Below, in pieces: positions 1-11,616 of a stretch of DNA of 64,000 nucleotides. The notes beneath the pieces were generated by a model that did no database searches, was not told the origin of the DNA, and was given only the letters and a program-made list of their open reading frames with translations. Position 1 is the stretch's first letter. Each line of letters opens with the position of its first letter. This DNA comes from Icerya purchasi (Eukaryota > Arthropoda > Insecta > Hemiptera > Monophlebidae): assembly GCA_039619475.1 (NCBI GenBank), contig CM077115.1, forward strand, positions 448,063,292 to 448,127,291, in the 5' to 3' direction. A program made the translations under genes and the position numbers.

Positions 1-182
1 AACGAACCTTTAAACGATCGTTAACTACAAGTTTAAAGAATATTAGGTACAAAATAATTGCAACACTGCGATACATACTCGTAACTCTGCATGCAACGTC
101 TATTAAGATTGTACGATCACTTAGGTGAATAAGTCTGTCTTGTATATACTGATCGTATCGTGAATGCGGACGACGGTTGTAA

Positions 183-905
183 TCAACACAAAATGTTATG
201 CGCGAGTGTATTGAGGGAAAAAGCGCTCACATTAAGGACCATTCTCAGCCAATTCGGATCGTCGCGGTACACGCAGGCTCGTAACCGTTTCAAAATTTCA
301 ATGTAGAATGCCGTATTGTCTGGCCTGCGGGAACGCATTCGTGATGAACAACGCCGTTGATGTCGAAGAAAGCGATCAGTAGAAACTTGACTCTTGATTA
401 TGCGAGCTTTTTTCGGACACTCCCCGCCCTTCTCCGTCCGCTGCATGCTCTGTCTCTTGGTCTCAGGGTCACATTCGAACACCCAAGACTCGTCCTCCGT
501 GATAATGGACGACATCCACTGGTTTCCTTCGGCGTCAATTCGATCAATCATCTCCTGACAGGTGGATCTCCGGAGGAGCTCTTTTTGCTCAGTTGTGAGC
601 AGTTTTAGAACCATCTTGGCGTACAGTTTGCACATTCCTAGATGGTCATTTAAAATCTGCCGCCAAATGGTTTCGCGGTTGATGTTTAACTCTTCTTCTA
701 ACATTCGACAACTCACTCGACGGTCTTGGAGCAGCACGATTTTTGCGGTAGAAGGACCGCCGCAGCGCGTATCGTCCTCAACTAATTCACGACCGTCTTT
801 AAACCACTTAGCTCACTTGAAAACAGTCGCTTGTTTCATAGCGTCTTCCCTAAAAGCACGTCTTGCTATTATACGAGGATTTCCAACGGCGGTTTTACTC
901 CGCGT
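183..905 (-). pseudogene. Degenerate mariner-family transposase
   Basis: Mariner transposases cut and paste their own element at TA sites using a DDD catalytic triad. Read on the minus strand, the N-terminal part shows the helix-turn-helix region (FKDGRELVEDD) and then the first catalytic block, TEDESWVFECDPETKRQS, which holds the first Asp. An in-frame TGA near 810 replaces the Trp expected in the VFKWAKWF stretch. After the first block the frame drifts: the stretch around FLRHQRRCSSRMRS corresponds to the family's FFDINGVVHHE segment in another frame. The DNAPAHT block with the second Asp is deleted, as is the third-Asp block. What remains is about 240 codons against about 345 in the family. 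It cannot encode an active enzyme. I could not identify terminal inverted repeats. The family assignment is firm; the subfamily is not. Confidence 0.9.
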
Positions 906-998
906 TTGACCCAGAATTTGATCACAGGATATGTTGTTCAGTATTTACATCGCACATTTTCATGACACGTGTAAAAATCTTTATTTAAACGACCACAG

Positions 999-1163
999 AA
1001 TGCGAGATATATACGTGCTACCGTTATGAAAAATGGATATACTGACTCAGAAGTGTTCCCTCTTTCCAACGAGACCGCGAGCACCATCGCAGTACTGCCA
1101 CAAGTTGCGCTAGGAAACAATTCTACAACTACAATTGTCAGTTCGTTCACGAGAAATTTTTGA
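999..1163 (+). other. Unidentified 54-codon open stretch behind a splice-acceptor-like CAG
   Basis: A relatively GC-rich open stretch starts just after CACCACAG-like sequence ending at 998 and reads NARYIRATVMKNG... to a TGA at 1161-1163. It contains two N-glycosylation-like sequons (NET, NST). I do not recognise the product. It could be the last exon of a plus-strand gene, or chance in a transposon remnant next to the mariner relic. No poly(A) signal or partner exon was found to support it. Confidence 0.15.
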
Positions 1164-1890
1164 TGCACACCACAAAATAAACTGTACCCACGTATCAAAG
1201 TACGATTAGATAAGAAAAAATCAGCTAAAATAAACGAAATAACAATTTAATATTTTCTATAATCGTGTGATTCGAGCGTGTTATAATTAACGTAAACGTT
1301 CGAACTTAAAATTTATTAAACAAAAAAATGTAGTAACAGAAACGATTTCCTTACAAGTAAAAATCTTACGCATTAATAACGATTTATTACTTAAAAATTA
1401 TTAACGAACAATTTAAAAATATAGGAACAGCGAGAAATAGAGATAAATACAGTAATGACGAAACTTTGTGCGCACCTTACACAGTCCAGAGTAACGCCGT
1501 AATATAATAATAACAATAATAATAATACGTCAACATAGATGGAGGAAAATACCGAAAAATATCTTTTAATAGCGGCAGCAGTATGGCAAGTTCGGTCATT
1601 CGCGAAGTAATGGTCGAGTTAAATAACGAAAATAAATAAATACCGGCCGATTAAAAAACCGATAACATGTTGGCATAAGTAAAATGAAAAATCCGCAACA
1701 CGTAGTATGATTTTAATTAAGATAATTTTGTACCGTACGATACAGCCAAGTGGCGACGCCCCCTACGGCTTTAAAAATACTTAATGTTATAAAACATCGA
1801 GAACTTCGGAAGTATAAAGAAAAGTCAAGCAACCGCGCTAAAAACAACACTTCCACCAGGACTGTTAATAATTCCCGAAGAAATATATAA
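1164..1890. other. AT-rich sequence, no gene recognised
   Basis: No conserved domain or transposon signature was seen on either strand. The minus-strand stretch 1845-1728 opens behind a pyrimidine-rich GTTGTTTTTAG and ends at a TAA. It is one weak candidate for the missing terminal exon of the minus-strand Ig gene (see findings). Confidence 0.4.
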
Positions 1891-2036
1891 CGGAACAATT
1901 AATGAAAGAACGGATCAACTAATGAAAGAACGGATTAATTAATGAAAGAACGGATCAGTTAATGAAAGAACGGATCAATTAATGAAAGAACGGATCAATT
2001 AATGAAAGAACGGATCAATTAATGAAAGAACGGATC
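1891..2036. repeat. 20-bp minisatellite, 7 copies
   Basis: Seven head-to-tail copies of AATGAAAGAACGGATCAATT start at 1901, 1921, 1941, 1961, 1981, 2001 and 2021, preceded by a partial unit. Units differ at only one or two positions near the end (CAACT, TAATT, CAGTT), so the expansion looks recent. There are no spacers, so it is not a CRISPR array. Confidence 0.95.
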
Positions 2037-4200
2037 TTGGAACGGCGACTAGTTAACACATTTCGCGAAGTAAATGCCCATTGAGAACCATAAATTAACA
2101 TTGAAGGCTACAAGAATAACGAATCCGAATTTGTCAAACACAATCATCAGCCGAATAATAATAATAATAAGTCGTTTCTTATATATGTATCGACTGCCAA
2201 GGATGCAACATAGATCACAGGTTATGAAAAAGAAATAGTGGATAATAACTCATCTGCGGATCATGGATGAATCCAGTGGGTTTTTTTGGGGAGCGGGAGG
2301 CAATGCTCCCCCAGAACCTTAATACAAGCTGTTTAAGAATGCAGCGATTTAATAGGAAATAAAATTCTTTTTATTCGCTTTATTTACGCAGTTATGTCAA
2401 AAATTGTTGCAAAAACGTTTTTGAAATGGTTTAATTAGTGTCGTATATTTTTAAATTTCAAAATTACGAGATTTATTTTTGACGAAAAAATGAAACTTCA
2501 TAAAATAACAATAAAAAAAAAAAATGATCTTTTAAAATTTGACTTTGACGTTTATTCTATGTGAAAATGCTTTTATTACAAATGTGCGAAAGATGTAAAA
2601 TAGTCACGAACTGAAAAAAATATTAGCTGCAGTTAATATTTTTTGTCAGCATAAACGGAAACTCTCCACGGTTCACATCGATGATTCGTTTATCATTAAT
2701 ATGAATGAATTATTTTTAAAGGTTACTCTTTTCGGTTTTCATTTATTCCGTTTTTGTTTTTAAAGCGACATGATCTATAGACACAACTTCATTTCGGTCT
2801 CTGTTGCTTTTTTCTTGTTTTTTATTTACCAAGAAAAGTCCCCATTTGAAACAGTTGAAACACCACGGCGTATTCGTTTATTACAAAAAGATAATGAACC
2901 AGTTAGAATGTTTCTACATTATGTCCTTTAATGATACAATTATTAGAATTAATAAAAACCAGTTGCGAAAACATAGTTGTTTACAATCGGGGTTATTTTA
3001 CTTGAAATTTGTTGTTCACACTTGCTTTTTCATTATTTTAAATTACATAATAAATCCTTTTTTACATATTTGGCTTTATTCAGGATTATCCCAAAAAATA
3101 TTTCTCAGCAAAAATATTAAAAAAATCTGCCCCCAACATCATAAATTGCCCCCTCCCCTTTGGAAACACAGGTCAGATTATTTTGAACCTGCACCAGATG
3201 ATAACCAGTTTCTTCAAAAATATTTAAACTGCAACGCCCCCGACGCTTTAAGATTTATCTCAGAGCCATTCTTAATTTTAAAAATATTTTTAAAACAGAG
3301 TGCTTTTATATAGCATCTTCGTTAAAGTCACATCTCTGAAAATGCTTATTGATCACGATAATTTTTAATATATGCAAAAAAAAAAAAAAAAAGGAAAAAA
3401 AACCAAAAAAAAACCAGATGCGATAAGTATTAAAATGAAATCTACTTTTCACATCAAACAACGACGTATGATTGATTATAGAGCTCGCACGTTGTTGATC
3501 CGAAATACGTTATGTAATTTTTTGTCGAATAAAGTTTTTCTCCAGAGGGTAAGGGAAGATTCGGTGAAAATTCTACTTCATTAAACTGAAACACTTTATT
3601 AAGAGCTTAATTCAGAGTAATTTTTAAAAAATTTGCAAAAAAAAAAAAAAAAGTATTTACGATACACAAAATAATTTGTTATGACTTACTATCTGTGAGC
3701 AGTTTTATGTAGAAGCGATTTTTGTAAAAGTATTGCGTTTTCGACAAATCTAGAACTTCATTCGTCAAAAGTAGTAACGATTTTAATTTAACCCTCACTT
3801 CGTAATCTCCGGTTATTTTATCTTTTAAACGTTTACACTTTCTCCCCTACAATGAACTTTGTACGCCTAATTGTCCTTAATTTTGGAAAATAACGATAGC
3901 ACGTTTTTTATCCATCGGGTCTTGATGTAAACTCCGCATTATTTCCTTATTAAATTTAATTTTTTTCTGAAAAAAAAACCGAAGAAAAATTATAATACAC
4001 TTTAAAAAATAAAAAAAAGTTGAATATACGAGATTTTTATAACTTTAAATATTTGTAAGTTGCAATATTACAAGCTCATAATATTACTACGAAAAATGTT
4101 CCTGCTCTGGGGGGAGCCGGTTAACGGGAATCTTTCAATGACGAAAAAAATCGAAAATCGTTTTTAACATAGTCGACTGAAAGAATCCAACCGTATAAGG
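2037..4200. other. AT-rich non-coding stretch with a G-rich MITE-like end
   Basis: No coding sequence was recognised. At about 2268-2325 there is a G-rich hairpin-like block (GGGGAGCGGGAGGC... GCTCCCCC then AGAACCTTAA). It resembles the start of the hAT-like MITE at 54761, so it may be a decayed relative. Two long A-rich tracts (3375-3420, 3637-3652) may mark retrotransposon tails. Confidence 0.4.
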
Positions 4201-4204
4201 GGAA

Positions 4205-5215
4205 AACAAACAAAGACAAGTCCGAATTGGCACTTGGAAATCAGAACTTTACTTAAAGCTTGTAGATTAGAGGAAATTAAGGCATCGTCAATGGAAAAAG
4301 CAAAGCTTGACATTCTCGGAGTAGGTGAAAGAAGATGACTAGGACATGGTGATTTCAGTTCAGGAAACTTTAGATGTATTTATAGTGGAAATGAAAGACC
4401 CGGGCAGAATGGTGCTGCAATAGTTCTAAAAGGAAACTGGAGAGAAAATGTAGTAAACACCTTCCATGTTAACGAAAGACTGCTAATGATTAAAATACGA
4501 GAACATTGCCTGTAAATTTAGTAATCATACAAGTACACGTTCCAACTACAAATAGTAAAGATAAAGAAATAGAAAAAATATATGAACAAATTGAGGATTC
4601 CCTTTATGATAAAATAAAGACAACATAACGGTAACGGGTAATTTTAATGCGGTAGTAAGGTGCAGCAGCAGCAACAACAAGGATAAAAGTTGCGGTAAAT
4701 TCGGTTTAGGAAATAAGAACCATAGAAGAGAAATTCTGTTGGAATTCTGTAAACAACACAGACCTGTGCTTAGAAATACATGCTTTCAAGTTCCTAAACG
4801 TAGAAGATACACTTGGCAAGCACCTGGTGACTTAGGAAGGTATCAAACTGATTATGTAATAGTACAACAAGGGTATAGGAATCAAATCAAGTAATACATA
4901 CCCAGGATTGGAAATAGAGACAGTGATCATAATGTGGTGATAGCAAAATGCGATTCAAGTCTGAGACGACAAATTTTGAAGAAGTTGGGATTAAAGAAAC
5001 TGAAAGAAACAGATATAAAACAAAATATAAATAATGAAGTTGAAAAACAAGTGAAAAGTAGTTCCACGAATTGGCCAGAAACAAATAACGTACTAACAAA
5101 TGTATTGGAAAGATGTATGTGATATCAAAAACTAAAGCCAAAAAAACCACGGATGACTACACAAATTCTAAAATTAATAGAACGAAGAAACAAGTTTAAA
5201 AAAAATTATTTTATA
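4205..5215 (+). pseudogene. RTE-clade LINE endonuclease relic
   Basis: This is the apurinic-like endonuclease part of an RTE-clade retrotransposon, the type often annotated as craniofacial-development-protein-2-like. The plus-strand reading runs from TWHLEIRTLLKACRLEEIK through KLDILGVGERR, SGNFRCIYSGNE and NGAAIVLKGNW. It continues through VNERLLMIKIRE, a GNFNAVV block (GDFN motif, D to N), RRYTWQAPGDLGRYQTDYV, and DHNVVIAKCDS (SDH motif). It ends in KPKKP...TTQILKL, the linker before the reverse transcriptase. A TGA follows VGERR where a Trp is expected, and there are further stops and frame changes around 4510-4620. The reverse transcriptase is absent here. Confidence 0.88.
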
Positions 5216-5490
5216 AAGTATAAGCAAATAAATATATCTATTCAATATACTTATTGCTTATGTTCTTTATTTATTAAGTAAATTAAACACACTAATAAAA
5301 CAATTATTTAATTTTTATTTTATACCCGACACGTTTCGAAGACAAAGTTCCATGATCACAGGAGTAAATTTCGGCAAGCTAAAGAGAACTGTCTAAATTA
5401 TTACTGTATCCGGTCGGCTTAAATGCCTCTGGGCGTCCAAAATACTTAATAGTTTCCCCGTTAATATCCTGATCTAGAGCCCCTTTCTTT
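5216..5490. other. Non-coding spacer with a Penelope-like terminal motif
   Basis: AT-rich sequence between two LINE relics. At 5329-5360 it contains CGACACGTTTCG followed by CCATGATCA, a motif that recurs in variant form at about 16438 and 38628. No gene was seen. Confidence 0.35.
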
Positions 5491-7800
5491 CAAAAACTCT
5501 AAATAATTGACGAATTAGATATGTGCTTATCATCCTGCAGTTCGCCACAAGCACACTGAACGTTTTCTGTCAAACCCCATTTTACTAATTGTAAGTTATG
5601 CCTCGTTCTAGCTGTATCGTTATGTAATCTGTTTAGTGTTCTCTATAACATATAGTTGAGACAGACGCTTTTTAGGAGAGATTATTTGGGTTTCTCTTTT
5701 GTGCGTGTACTTCACCTTCAAAGCCTTTCAGTGTGATTGTTCGTTTTCGAGGTCCTTCACTGTACCTAGAAAGCTACGGCGAGATTTTAGACGGTTTTCA
5801 GCTAACTCTCTTCGTATTCATACAGGGCATGCCGATTGTCATCGGCAGATTTCCATTTTTCTTTTTTTCTGCTACTGTTCTCCTGATATCAGGTGGTGCT
5901 GCGTCACTTAGTTTGTATAGTCCCCCAACTGGTGTTTATTTTAAACAGCCGGTGATTATTCTGCATACTTTGTTAATCCACCTTTTTTGAATGAACAGAT
6001 CGACTCCAAACCGGGCACGCATATTCTCCAACAGCGGAGCAGAGTGCAAGGGATGACGTTCTTAATACATTCGGTTTGGCTTCCCAGCTACAATTTACTA
6101 ATTTTCAAATGATACTTGTTCTTGAAATAATTTTCGCGTTCGTGGTCTTGCAATGACGTTTAAAGGTAAGAGACCTTCAAATATAACACCCAGATACTTA
6201 GGGTAGTCAGTGTGGCTCAGATTAGTTCCGTTCCATTCAAGTTGTAATTGGCGGGGTTTTCATTTCGATTTTTGAGATGAAAGGCGGTGGTTTCGGTCTT
6301 AGCTGGATTTGGCTTCAGCTGATTAGCGAGGTAGTAAAACTTCATGCTTCTGATTGCTTTGTTTAATCTGTTTTCGACTTCTTCAAAGGTCTCAAATTGA
6401 GCCGCTACTGCGTGATCATTTTCATATATATGAAGTGTTTGGGGTCCTTTCCAATTAACTGGTCGTTGGTATAAATATTAAATAGGGCTGGAGTCAAAAC
6501 GCTTCCTTGAGGTAGTCTTCTCCATATGCTGTTCTTCCTATTTAGCGACTCATAGACTTTCAGCAGCATTGAAATTATCTGAGTAAACTTAAAGTTCTTT
6601 GAAATATCATAGACCTTTTTGATGAGCATTCTATGTGAAACTGTGTCGAAGGCTGCAGTGAGGTATACAAGGACTACTCCTGTGATTTTGCGTTTCTCAA
6701 AACCGTCTTCTATGTATTGGGCTAACAATAAGTGCAGCGCCTGTTCCATGTACGATTGTCTTGGTCTGAATCCGGCCTGTTGAGGGGTGATTTTTCAGCC
6801 CATTGTTTTGCTTATTTTGTTCAGGATAACTAGATTTTATACAGGTAGCATAGAAGCGATATTGGGGGTATCTTTTGGGTCGTTAGCTTCTTTACTAGGC
6901 TTTAATAATGCGATGACATGTGTTTTTCTCCAACGCTTAGGGATAATTGTTCTATTAATACAGTTATTAAACGTTTGTTGAATCGTTCCAAAGTGTTTTA
7001 TTTGTTCCACTAGCGTGTGATTGGATTACTAATCTCAAGTTTGGTAACTGCTTATATTGAAAATGATTTTTTCTGTGGCATGACATCTTATAATTCAATT
7101 TTTGCTTTTTGGTCTGCCTTGCCAACTCTGGTGGGCAACCTGATTAGCAGTGACATTTGGTGTTCTTTTGCGTCCAGTATCTTCACCCTTTAATTTCTTC
7201 AACAACTGCCATGCTTCCCTGTTATCCTTACTGAAGTCTAACAATCCCTGCCATACTTTACTACGTTCCACGGCAACTTGTTCTGCTATTTTTAAGTCAC
7301 GTTTAACGGTTTCATCGCTGAACGGGTCTCTTTGTTAAATTTCTGGACGTAGTTTTTACATTGTTCTTTCTGAAGGTTCGAAAAAGCAGGTATATGTAAC
7401 TTCCGAACACATCGCGGGATACATTTACCAGATACTGCTTTAACAGTTTTGACAAAAGTCTCATATTCTTCCGTTATTGGTGGTATCTTTTTGACATGAA
7501 TATCCAGTTTTTCTGTAAAACCGGTTCAGTTAGCTTTTTAAAATTGTAACGCATTTTGTAATCTTCGGATGTAGTTGGTTTTATGGCAGCGTCTACTACA
7601 CATATTATTGACCTACGTTGCGTGTGTGGTATTGGATTTGAGACTTTTTTGGTGCACATGTGAGCAATATTATTTGTAACGAATATGTTGTCTGGGTTAT
7701 CCTCTCGTTTCCATCTTCCGCTATTAAAAGAGGCCGGAAGTTTGGGATCAAATATTAAGTTTAGACCATTTCTTTCTGCCCAGTTTTCCACGAGTTCTCA
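5490..7800 (-). pseudogene. Jockey-clade LINE ORF2 relic (endonuclease, RT, C-terminus)
   Basis: Minus-strand relic of a Jockey non-LTR retrotransposon, which copies its RNA into target DNA with an endonuclease and reverse transcriptase. From the 5' side it shows the end of the endonuclease at 7791-7480: ENWAERNGLNLIFDPKLPAS, SFNSGRW, NPDNIFVTNNIAH. The reverse transcriptase follows at 6749-6405: LTAAFDTVSHRMLIKK (the AYDTVWH block), LPQGSVLTPALFNIYTNDQ, and then a damaged active site where YADD should be (FIYMKM). The C-terminal region at 5660-5515 reads LNRLHNDTARTRHNLQLVKW and CACGELQDDKHI, the Cys-rich tail, ending at a TAG. Frameshifts separate these pieces and the first half of the endonuclease is missing. 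Confidence 0.88.
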
Positions 7801-8085
7801 GATCGTCTTCATTGTAGCCAATAAAAAAAAAACGAAAGTAATGAAATTTAGGAAAAATACGACAAAGAAACAAACACAAAAAAATGATGCGTGTATTAGT
7901 GTGTACACGCGTAGGAAGAGAAACTTCATTGGCTTATATGTATTAAATTCTATAATAAAGTTTTATTTTAAATTAATTTTTAGGATGGAAAAGGTATCAG
8001 TATAAACAAAATTTTCATTTTCAATAAATAATAAATCCAAAAAATTTGATTATATACATTTATAAAAAAGTATCATTATCATTGG
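7801..8085. other. Spacer between LINE relics
   Basis: AT-rich sequence without a recognisable domain. Nothing further is supported. Confidence 0.3.
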
Positions 8086-8412
8086 TCTATTTCAGTTATG
8101 CTTATGGGTGTTTCAGTACATACTTTTGTTATCAAAGGTTTGGTAACTAAAATAAGAAATATAAGTTTTGCACTCAATATCATCTAAAAATCTTGAAAAC
8201 ACTGCATCAATCGTTGTATTTGATTTTGTCGTTGATATCATCCTGTTATTTTATAGAGATAAGTTCAAATTGTCTTTTAAAAATTCAATCAGTTGTAGAG
8301 AGTTGTCTAAAGCAAAATTGACATTAAAATCTCCACTTAGAATCATAGGTATTTTATCGTACACGTTGATTTTAGCGAGGCGTCCAAATGATTTAAAAAC
8401 TCACTAACAGAC
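8085..8412 (-). pseudogene. LINE endonuclease fragment
   Basis: Minus-strand fragment of a LINE endonuclease. It reads SFGRLAKINVYDKIPMIL, then SGDFNVNFALDNSLQLIEF (the GDFN motif with catalytic Asp), a TAA after NLNLSL, a small frame change, then TTKSNTTIDAVFSRFLDDI. The layout matches the endonuclease at 63464-64000, so both probably belong to the same Jockey/CR1-like lineage. No reverse transcriptase is attached. Confidence 0.8.
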
Positions 8413-8479
8413 TAAATGTATAATCTACCGTATCATGAATATCTTTCTATAGAGTGGTGTGCACACGTACTTATTACAT

Positions 8480-8512
8480 GTATATGTATATACATATATA
8501 TATATATATATG
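8480..8512. repeat. (TA)n microsatellite
   Basis: Interrupted TA dinucleotide run. Comparable (TA)n tracts lie at 16342-16385, 35446-35480, 43789-43814 and 52143-52165. Confidence 0.9.
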
Positions 8513-9170
8513 AGAATGCTCATAAACTGTATAGTATACAAAGTCCCGTAGTATAAATACTTAACTATACATTTACTCATTTTGGTATACTACTAGACCC
8601 AGACAGACACTTACACATACACATAAATACATATCTACCTTACGTTTAACGCGTAACGAAAATTTTTCCCTACCGTGCCGTAAAAAGTTTCGTAATATCA
8701 CCTATGAGCTTTTTTTAAGTTTTTTTTTTATTAGTTTAAACACTCCCTAAAATATCCAAGAATGATGTAATAGGTTGATTATGAGGAGGTTAAACTTGTA
8801 AGTAGATCAAAAAGTGGTTTTTCAGAACACAGTCGTGAAGCGAAATTAGCGGTTTTTTCAAGAGTGTGCGGAAGCATGCGTTTGAGATCTTTATTCTTCT
8901 TTACATAAATTGTACCGATGTTTCTCAACTTCCAGCTTTCAATTTTGATTAATAGATGCCTCTTCTACCCCAATTTTGAAGCTGAGAAATCAGCTATTTG
9001 TAGAAAGTCCGTTAGAACGTATAACAATTAGTATTTGACTTCTCCACGTATATATATCACTGTTCTGGTAAAATTGTTAGTGTTGAGACGAATTCGGTAC
9101 TTGCAGTGCTATATTTTGACAATGTTCGAGTTACAAATTAATCTCCGGTCGCATTATTAAATTCACGATC
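8513..9170. other. AT-rich spacer, nothing recognised
   Basis: No open reading frame of note, transposon terminus or RNA gene was recognised. Confidence 0.4.
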
Positions 9171-9172
9171 TC

Positions 9173-9640
9173 GACAAGAAACCACAACATCACTTGTGCC
9201 CAAAAGGACCGACATCGTGGTGCTTTTGGCAAGCAGAGAAGGCAACTGGTGGAAACATGGCTAATTTTAAACATAAGCCTGTCATGATAATGGTAGTATT
9301 CGAAACCGTGAAGCCAATTTACGAAGAGTTAAGGAACGACAGTCTCCTCACCCGTTGTTTAAGCAGATTCACGCAGAACTCTAATGAAAGCTTGAATTCG
9401 CTTGTGCGGTTTATGACGCCAAAAAACACCTCCAATGGAAAATCTGTTTTCGATACAGCTGTTTATATCGCTGTTTTATACTTCAACGATGGTAACAACG
9501 GATTAATGAAAGTTATGGATCTATTGGACATAACAATTTCGACCGATTTTTTCGGGGAAAAAAAATATATATTCAAATCATCGCCGTCATTTTTTAAATT
9601 AATTTTTCGAAAAAATCCTACGATGTTCACTTCATTTTGA
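9173..9640 (+). pseudogene. C-terminal fragment of a Mutator-like transposase-domain protein
   Basis: The plus-strand reading begins KPQHHLCPKGPTSWCFWQ, continues HKPVMIMVVFETVKPIYEEL and RCLSRFTQNSNESLNSLVRF, and then SVFDTAVYIAVLYFNDG. This arrangement is known from the uncharacterised Mutator-like transposase-domain proteins common in insects and cnidarians: Cys and Trp in CPxGxxSWCxWQ, then TQNSNES and the FNDG block. Only the last ~150 residues are present; the catalytic DDE region upstream is absent, and the frame ends at 9638-9640. The retained part is uninterrupted, so the truncation is either young or the exon boundary of a domesticated copy. I favour a truncated transposon. Confidence 0.72.
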
Positions 9641-10049
9641 GCTATATTTTAAGAAACTTGTTGGTTTTTTGTTTCAGATCAAAAATTGTGGCCTGTAGTG
9701 GTACGCCCGTATATTATTTCCGTTTTTATTTTTTTCACCAACTTCGGTTGTTTTAAAGTACGTTCGATCATGTGCATTTGCGCAAAAAGTTAATATTTGC
9801 AAAAAAAAAAAGAAGCCGCCGTAAAAATCCGACGGTTTTTTTTTTTATTTTTTACATGCGCTGCTGTGCCGCTATTTTGTATTGTATAAATTAAAATAAA
9901 TCAAGGTTTTTTGTAGTTAAAGACTACCGCTTTCATATGCACAAAACCTCATATCTCTATCTCTTCTCTATCATTCGCGGTAAGTCTTGGAAAATCACCT
10001 GAAATTTTGTGAGCACAATAAGAAAAAAATAGGACAAGATAAATACGCA
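9641..10049. other. AT-rich spacer
   Basis: Contains the hairpin-like GTCGGATTTTTACGGCGG / AAAATCCGACGG region near 9805-9835 and poly(T) runs. No gene was seen. Confidence 0.35.
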
Positions 10050-10530
10050 TTCAACAACAAAATGTCAATATTAACAAATAAGAAGATTAGCGTAGACGTC
10101 AGCAAAAAGTTTGTAAAATCATACACGTCTCTGGAGTGTACTAAATTATGGTTGTGAAAATTGGTGCCTAACAGTTCAGGAAAAAAAGAAACTTAGCTCA
10201 GTAGAGATGTGGATTTGACGCACCGAATGACAAAAACTTCCTGGAAAAAAAAAAGAAAACGAATGATAAAATTCTAGATGAAATACATGAAGAGAAAGAA
10301 GTTTAATAAATCATATTGAAAAATGGAAAACGAAACTCTTGGGACGCATATATTAAGACATAATACTTTTCTTAAAGAATATAATAGAAGGAAAAATTAC
10401 AGGTAAACGGGGAAAGAGGCCGACCAAGGACATTTATTATAATGGACAGTATTTATAACAGATTAAATATAAATAAATATGTAGAACGGCGGACAATGGC
10501 TATGGACAAACCACAATATGTCTGCGTCGA
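10050..10530 (+). pseudogene. RTE-clade LINE reverse transcriptase C-terminus relic
   Basis: The plus-strand sequence reads in pieces DVSKKFVKSYTSLECT, MTKTSWKKK, ENETLGTHILRHNTFLKE and GKRGKRPTKDIYYNGQYL. These correspond to the VLLYGCETWT, KRRKTKLLGHILRH and EGKITGKRGRGRPTK blocks at the end of RTE reverse transcriptases. Several stops and frame changes interrupt it. It may be the 3' part of an element like the one at 4205-5215, separated by later insertions. Confidence 0.8.
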
Positions 10531-10884
10531 CAAGGCATTGCCTTTAGTTAAGAAAGAAACACAAATTCTCCAACAAACACTCTTCTTTGTTTTTGGAGTC
10601 TCCGCTAAACTAACTGTGTTATTACACCTCATATACAAATGCTAAAAGTTTTCACCCCGCAGTTGCTATATAGCTCTCCAGGTGCTATATAGCACCTTAG
10701 CTTTTGCTGGGGAAATCAGATCATAACTTTAGGCGGTAAACGTGACCTGTAGACGTACAAATACGTGGAGAAAAAAAAGTTCCTTAAAATAGAATGATTC
10801 TCCGATGCGCTGGCGAGTTAATAATACATAAAATTTTTGAGTGTGTTTTTTTAATTTATTTGGACTCGTTTAATTATTTTCAGA

Positions 10885-10965
10885 TCCATTAAATCATGAA
10901 ATTTAACTTCACGATCCTCGACACCCTGCCAAAAAAGTATGGAGTTTTTACTTTTTTTTTTTTTT
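10885..10965 (+). repeat. 3' fragment of the ACTTT-tailed SINE family
   Basis: AACTTCACGATCCTCGACAC followed by CCTGCC and GTATGGAG, then a T-rich tail. This aligns with the last ~75 bp of the full SINE at 29691-29964 (AACTTCACAATCCCGACGCC ... GTATGGAACTCACTTT). Confidence 0.65.
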
Positions 10966-11059
10966 TTTACTATAGACACTTAAATATTTTCAATATTAGG
11001 ACAAGAATTGAATTTCATTTGAACAAAACATCGTTACCTAAACAACTTAGCTACTGTAG

Positions 11060-11310
11060 CTGGCTGTGTGTAAAAGCTAAAAAAAAAGCAAAAAAAAAAA
11101 AGGTCAAACTCTGGGCCGATAAAACAAAATTCTTCCAGCGGTGGTTATATGCCATTTTTACATGCGTGCGTCTAACACTTTAATTGTTAGTCGCTTTCTC
11201 ACTTTAAACGGAGATTTGTTTAAAAATACAACATTGGTCTTGAAATTAATGTATATAAAATGCTTTTTTACAAAAAATAAATATCGACTTCAAGGTTTAT
11301 TATAAAAATT
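11060..11310. repeat. Left flank of the palindromic MITE, repeated at 55920
   Basis: The stretch just before the palindrome (ATGCTTTTTTACAAAAAATA ... TTTATTATAAAAATT) reappears at about 55922-55975 next to the 33-bp minisatellite. The palindrome therefore sits inside a larger repeated sequence. No gene was seen. Confidence 0.5.
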
Positions 11311-11616
11311 TAAAAATGCACTAAAAAGTAAAAAATAATTACTCCCGATAAAATATATATATCAGAGTGATATAACTTAAGTGGTGATATCGTAATTCTT
11401 ATACAACATTAATTTTTTGGAGTTGGCATCAAATTCATATTAAAAGAATAATTAAAAACTGCATTAAATGTTGATGAAATTGTTCCTAACATGAATTTAA
11501 TTCCAACTCCAAAAAATTAATGTTGTATAAGAATTACGATATCACCTTAAGTTATATCACTCTGATATATATATTTTATCGGGAGTAATTATTTTTTACT
11601 TTTTAGTGCATTTTTA
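11311..11616. mobile_element. Palindromic MITE/foldback element, ~127-bp arms
   Basis: The arms 11311-11438 and 11491-11616 are near-perfect inverted repeats: TAAAAATGCACTAAAAAGTA at the outer end, TACTCCCGATAAAATATA and CAGAGTGATATAACTTAAG inside. There is one 2-nt indel and a few mismatches near the loop. About 52 bp separate the arms. No coding sequence is present. Decayed single arms occur at 14420-14640, 37205-37330 and 39005-39110, so this is a family. A clear target duplication was not resolved. Confidence 0.9.

Noticed and set aside
1891..2036. CRISPR-like array
   Set aside because: The units are contiguous with no unique spacers and the genome is eukaryotic.
2804..3313. 169-codon plus-strand protein
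   Set aside because: Lys/Phe/Ile-rich low-complexity translation of AT-rich DNA with no motif; likely chance.
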